From Bacillus sp. USDA818B3_A (GTDB lineage: Bacteria; Bacillota; Bacilli; Bacillales; Cytobacillaceae), in the NCBI RefSeq assembly GCF_009928415.1, contig NZ_JAABNN010000005.1, positions 186,001-250,000 of the forward strand: DNA of 64,000 nt, read 5' to 3'. Within the stretch, counting starts at the first letter, position 1. Every line of letters begins with the position of its first letter. The notes beneath the pieces were generated by a model. The model worked only from the letters and a program-made list of their open reading frames with translations. It had not been told where the DNA came from and searched no databases. The translations under genes were made by a program, and so were the position numbers. Positions 63,007 to 64,000 of the stretch are shown piece by piece.

Positions 63007-63090
63007 TTAATATTTACGGATGTTTGTTGCTCGAGCTCCACGTTGACCTTGCTCAACATCGAAAGTCACAGATTGACCTACTTCTAAAGG
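63007..63090 (-). pseudogene. 3' remnant of a cold-shock protein gene
   Basis: The minus strand encodes [18 protein letters not shown] then ARATNIRKY and a stop: the last 27 residues of a CspA-type protein. The N-terminal two thirds, including both RNP motifs, is missing. Downstream it still carries decayed copies of the csp terminator and the TTCG-loop hairpin found beside csp copy 1. The remnant ends abruptly at 63090, where NagZ-like sequence begins in another frame. Confidence 0.8.
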
Positions 63091-63091
63091 C

Positions 63092-63220
63092 CCCATTATC
63101 AATGGCACGCTTAAATGGGATTAACTCGAGTTTTTTTAGCTCCGTCAGATTTTTATAAACGATTGGCAACTCGAGATGGGAATCAACCGATGTATCTCCA
63201 TGTCCAGGAAAACCTATTTC
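63092..63220 (-). pseudogene. Internal fragment of a NagZ-type (GH3) beta-N-acetylhexosaminidase gene
   Basis: The minus strand encodes [20 protein letters not shown] and then [17 protein letters not shown] plus DNG. This is the conserved region around the PGHGDTxxDSH active-site loop of GH3 NagZ enzymes. Only about 43 codons exist, with no start or stop of their own. They are fused to the csp remnant in a different frame and lie 3 bases beside the stop of the histidine kinase gene. Confidence 0.75.
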
Positions 63221-63223
63221 ACT

Positions 63224-64000
63224 TTAAATCATAGGTAATTCAAACCAGAAGCATGTATATCCTTCCTCAGGACTATCTACTCCGATTCTTCCATCGTGCC
63301 TTAGAATGATTTCACGTGCAATAGATAATCCAAGACCACTCCCCCCCATTCGACTTGTTCGCGCGGTATCGGAACGATAGAAACGATCAAATACCCGTTC
63401 TCGTTCTTCAGGTGATATACCAGATCCACGATCTGCTACTTCCACACGCACCCAATTGTTCTCCGAACACAGACGAACCCTCATCCACTTTCCAATAGCC
63501 CCATACTTAAGAGCATTTTCTAAAAAATTACTAATTACCCGTTCAATCTTCCCTGGGGTGATGTTCACCCAATACTCCTCTTCAGGTACATCAATATCTA
63601 TCTCAATTCCTGAGGTCTCTACTTTTGGGAAAATAGCCACCACTTCCCGTCGAACTAATTCTGTTAGATTCAACCGAACTCGATCCCATTGTTCCTGATG
63701 TGCGTCTAATGAGGCAAGTTCAAATAGATCGTCAATCAACCCCTTGAGTAATAATCCTTTGTTATGGATAACAGAAAGTGATGCTTGAGGATTATCGGTA
63801 ATTCCATTTTCTAATGCTTCCGCATGGGCAAGAACAGCTGTAAGGGGAGTTCGAAGGTCATGAGAAGCCGCCGCTACCATATACCGGCGGGCTTTATCCA
63901 ACTCTTCAATCTTCCTATTCGCTTTTTGAAGATTATCTGCCATCACATTTATATCCCGGCCAAGCGTACCAATTTCATCCATTCTTTTAAATTCCACTCG
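63224..64000 (-). CDS. Sensor histidine kinase, C-terminal part (gene runs off the right edge)
   Basis: About 258 residues of the C-terminal part are visible: the end of a HAMP-like linker (RMDEIGTLGRDINVMADNLQ), a HisKA domain with AAASHDLRTPLTAVLAHAE (phospho-His), and an HATPase with NFLENALKYGAIG, VADRGSGISPEERERVFDRF and GGSGLGLSIAREI. It is a membrane two-component kinase of the classical PhoR/BaeS type. The frame is open to the window edge, so the sensing and membrane part and any partner regulator gene lie beyond base 64000. Confidence 0.92.
   Translation of the reverse strand, partial: RVEFKRMDEIGTLGRDINVMADNLQKANRKIEELDKARRYMVAAASHDLRTPLTAVLAHAEALENGITDNPQASLSVIHNKGLLLKGLIDDLFELASLDAHQEQWDRVRLNLTELVRREVVAIFPKVETSGIEIDIDVPEEEYWVNITPGKIERVISNFLENALKYGAIGKWMRVRLCSENNWVRVEVADRGSGISPEERERVFDRFYRSDTARTSRMGGSGLGLSIAREIILRHDGRIGVDSPEEGYTCFWFELPMI

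Noticed and set aside
1..64000. CRISPR arrays, tRNA, rRNA and insertion sequences
   Set aside because: No regularly spaced identical repeats, tRNA cloverleaf-like sequences, ribosomal RNA segments or transposase genes were recognised by reading. The palindrome clusters are too short and irregular for CRISPR.

Overview
This window reads as chromosome of a low-GC, Gram-positive, Bacillus-type bacterium (Bacillaceae, Bacillus sensu lato; genus not resolvable from the sequence alone). The reasons are AGGAGG-like ribosome binding sites, sigma-A promoters of the TTGACA/TATAAT type, CcpA cre boxes, Bacillus-style csp, cshA, ung, carD, pdxST and MocR/PdxR genes, and sugar ABC importers that lack their own ATPase. 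No tRNA, rRNA, CRISPR array or transposase gene was recognised.

Layout. (1) 1-4.6 kb: the 5' part of mqo, an OFA-family transporter, and a LytS/LytTR two-component system. A 21-bp-spaced direct repeat and a perfect cre box lie in front of the transporter. (2) 4.7-7.3 kb: a SEC-C protein, a YjbR-like protein and a VOC protein, with a cluster of short palindromic repeats. (3) 7.6-17.2 kb: an eight-gene catabolic operon. It encodes a Gfo/Idh oxidoreductase, a sugar isomerase-like TIM barrel, two permeases and a lipoprotein of the LplBCA type, a cupin, a Tm-1/UPF0261 protein and a PEP-hydrolase-like TIM barrel. It is followed by an XRE-cupin regulator and a TauE/SafE permease. All three transcription units carry the same TTCAACTA operator. 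(4) 17.7-24.7 kb: a xylan-degradation region with a 1324-residue secreted CE4-CBM-GH10-CBM9 enzyme and a signal-less GH10 xylanase, with ung and an unknown gene between them. (5) 25.5-29.2 kb: two csp genes, cshA and a CarD-type regulator, with several tiny or decayed reading frames.

(6) 29.7-37.5 kb: a complete four-gene Wadjet (JetDABC) anti-plasmid operon, tightly coupled by overlapping start and stop codons. The SMC-like JetC has unusual Walker motifs. (7) 37.8-47.1 kb: a full biotin-independent malonate decarboxylase locus (mdcH-A-B-C-[DE fusion]-G) under an FCD/GntR regulator, divergent from the madLM malonate transporter, plus an AEC transporter. Promoters and operators are readable. 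(8) 47.3-52 kb: a lipid kinase, a DUF2188 protein with a candidate sigma-B promoter, and pdxST with divergent pdxR. (9) 52.2-58.2 kb: a sucrose/oligosaccharide PTS operon (GH13, scrA, scrB) and its LacI regulator, with several copies of one operator. (10) 58.4-64 kb: a methyltransferase, a DHA2 drug exporter with a divergent TetR gene, tandem DUF3231 genes, a junction of two gene remnants (a csp tail and a nagZ piece), and the 3' part of a histidine kinase gene.

The overall picture is a soil or plant-litter heterotroph. Much of the window imports and breaks down carbon sources (xylan, sucrose, malonate, an unidentified sugar-like compound, probably pyruvate or another small acid) under local regulators and CcpA. 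The Wadjet island is the main defence element. The best candidates for new biology are the unidentified catabolic operon with its XRE-cupin regulon, and the atypical ATPase motifs of JetC.
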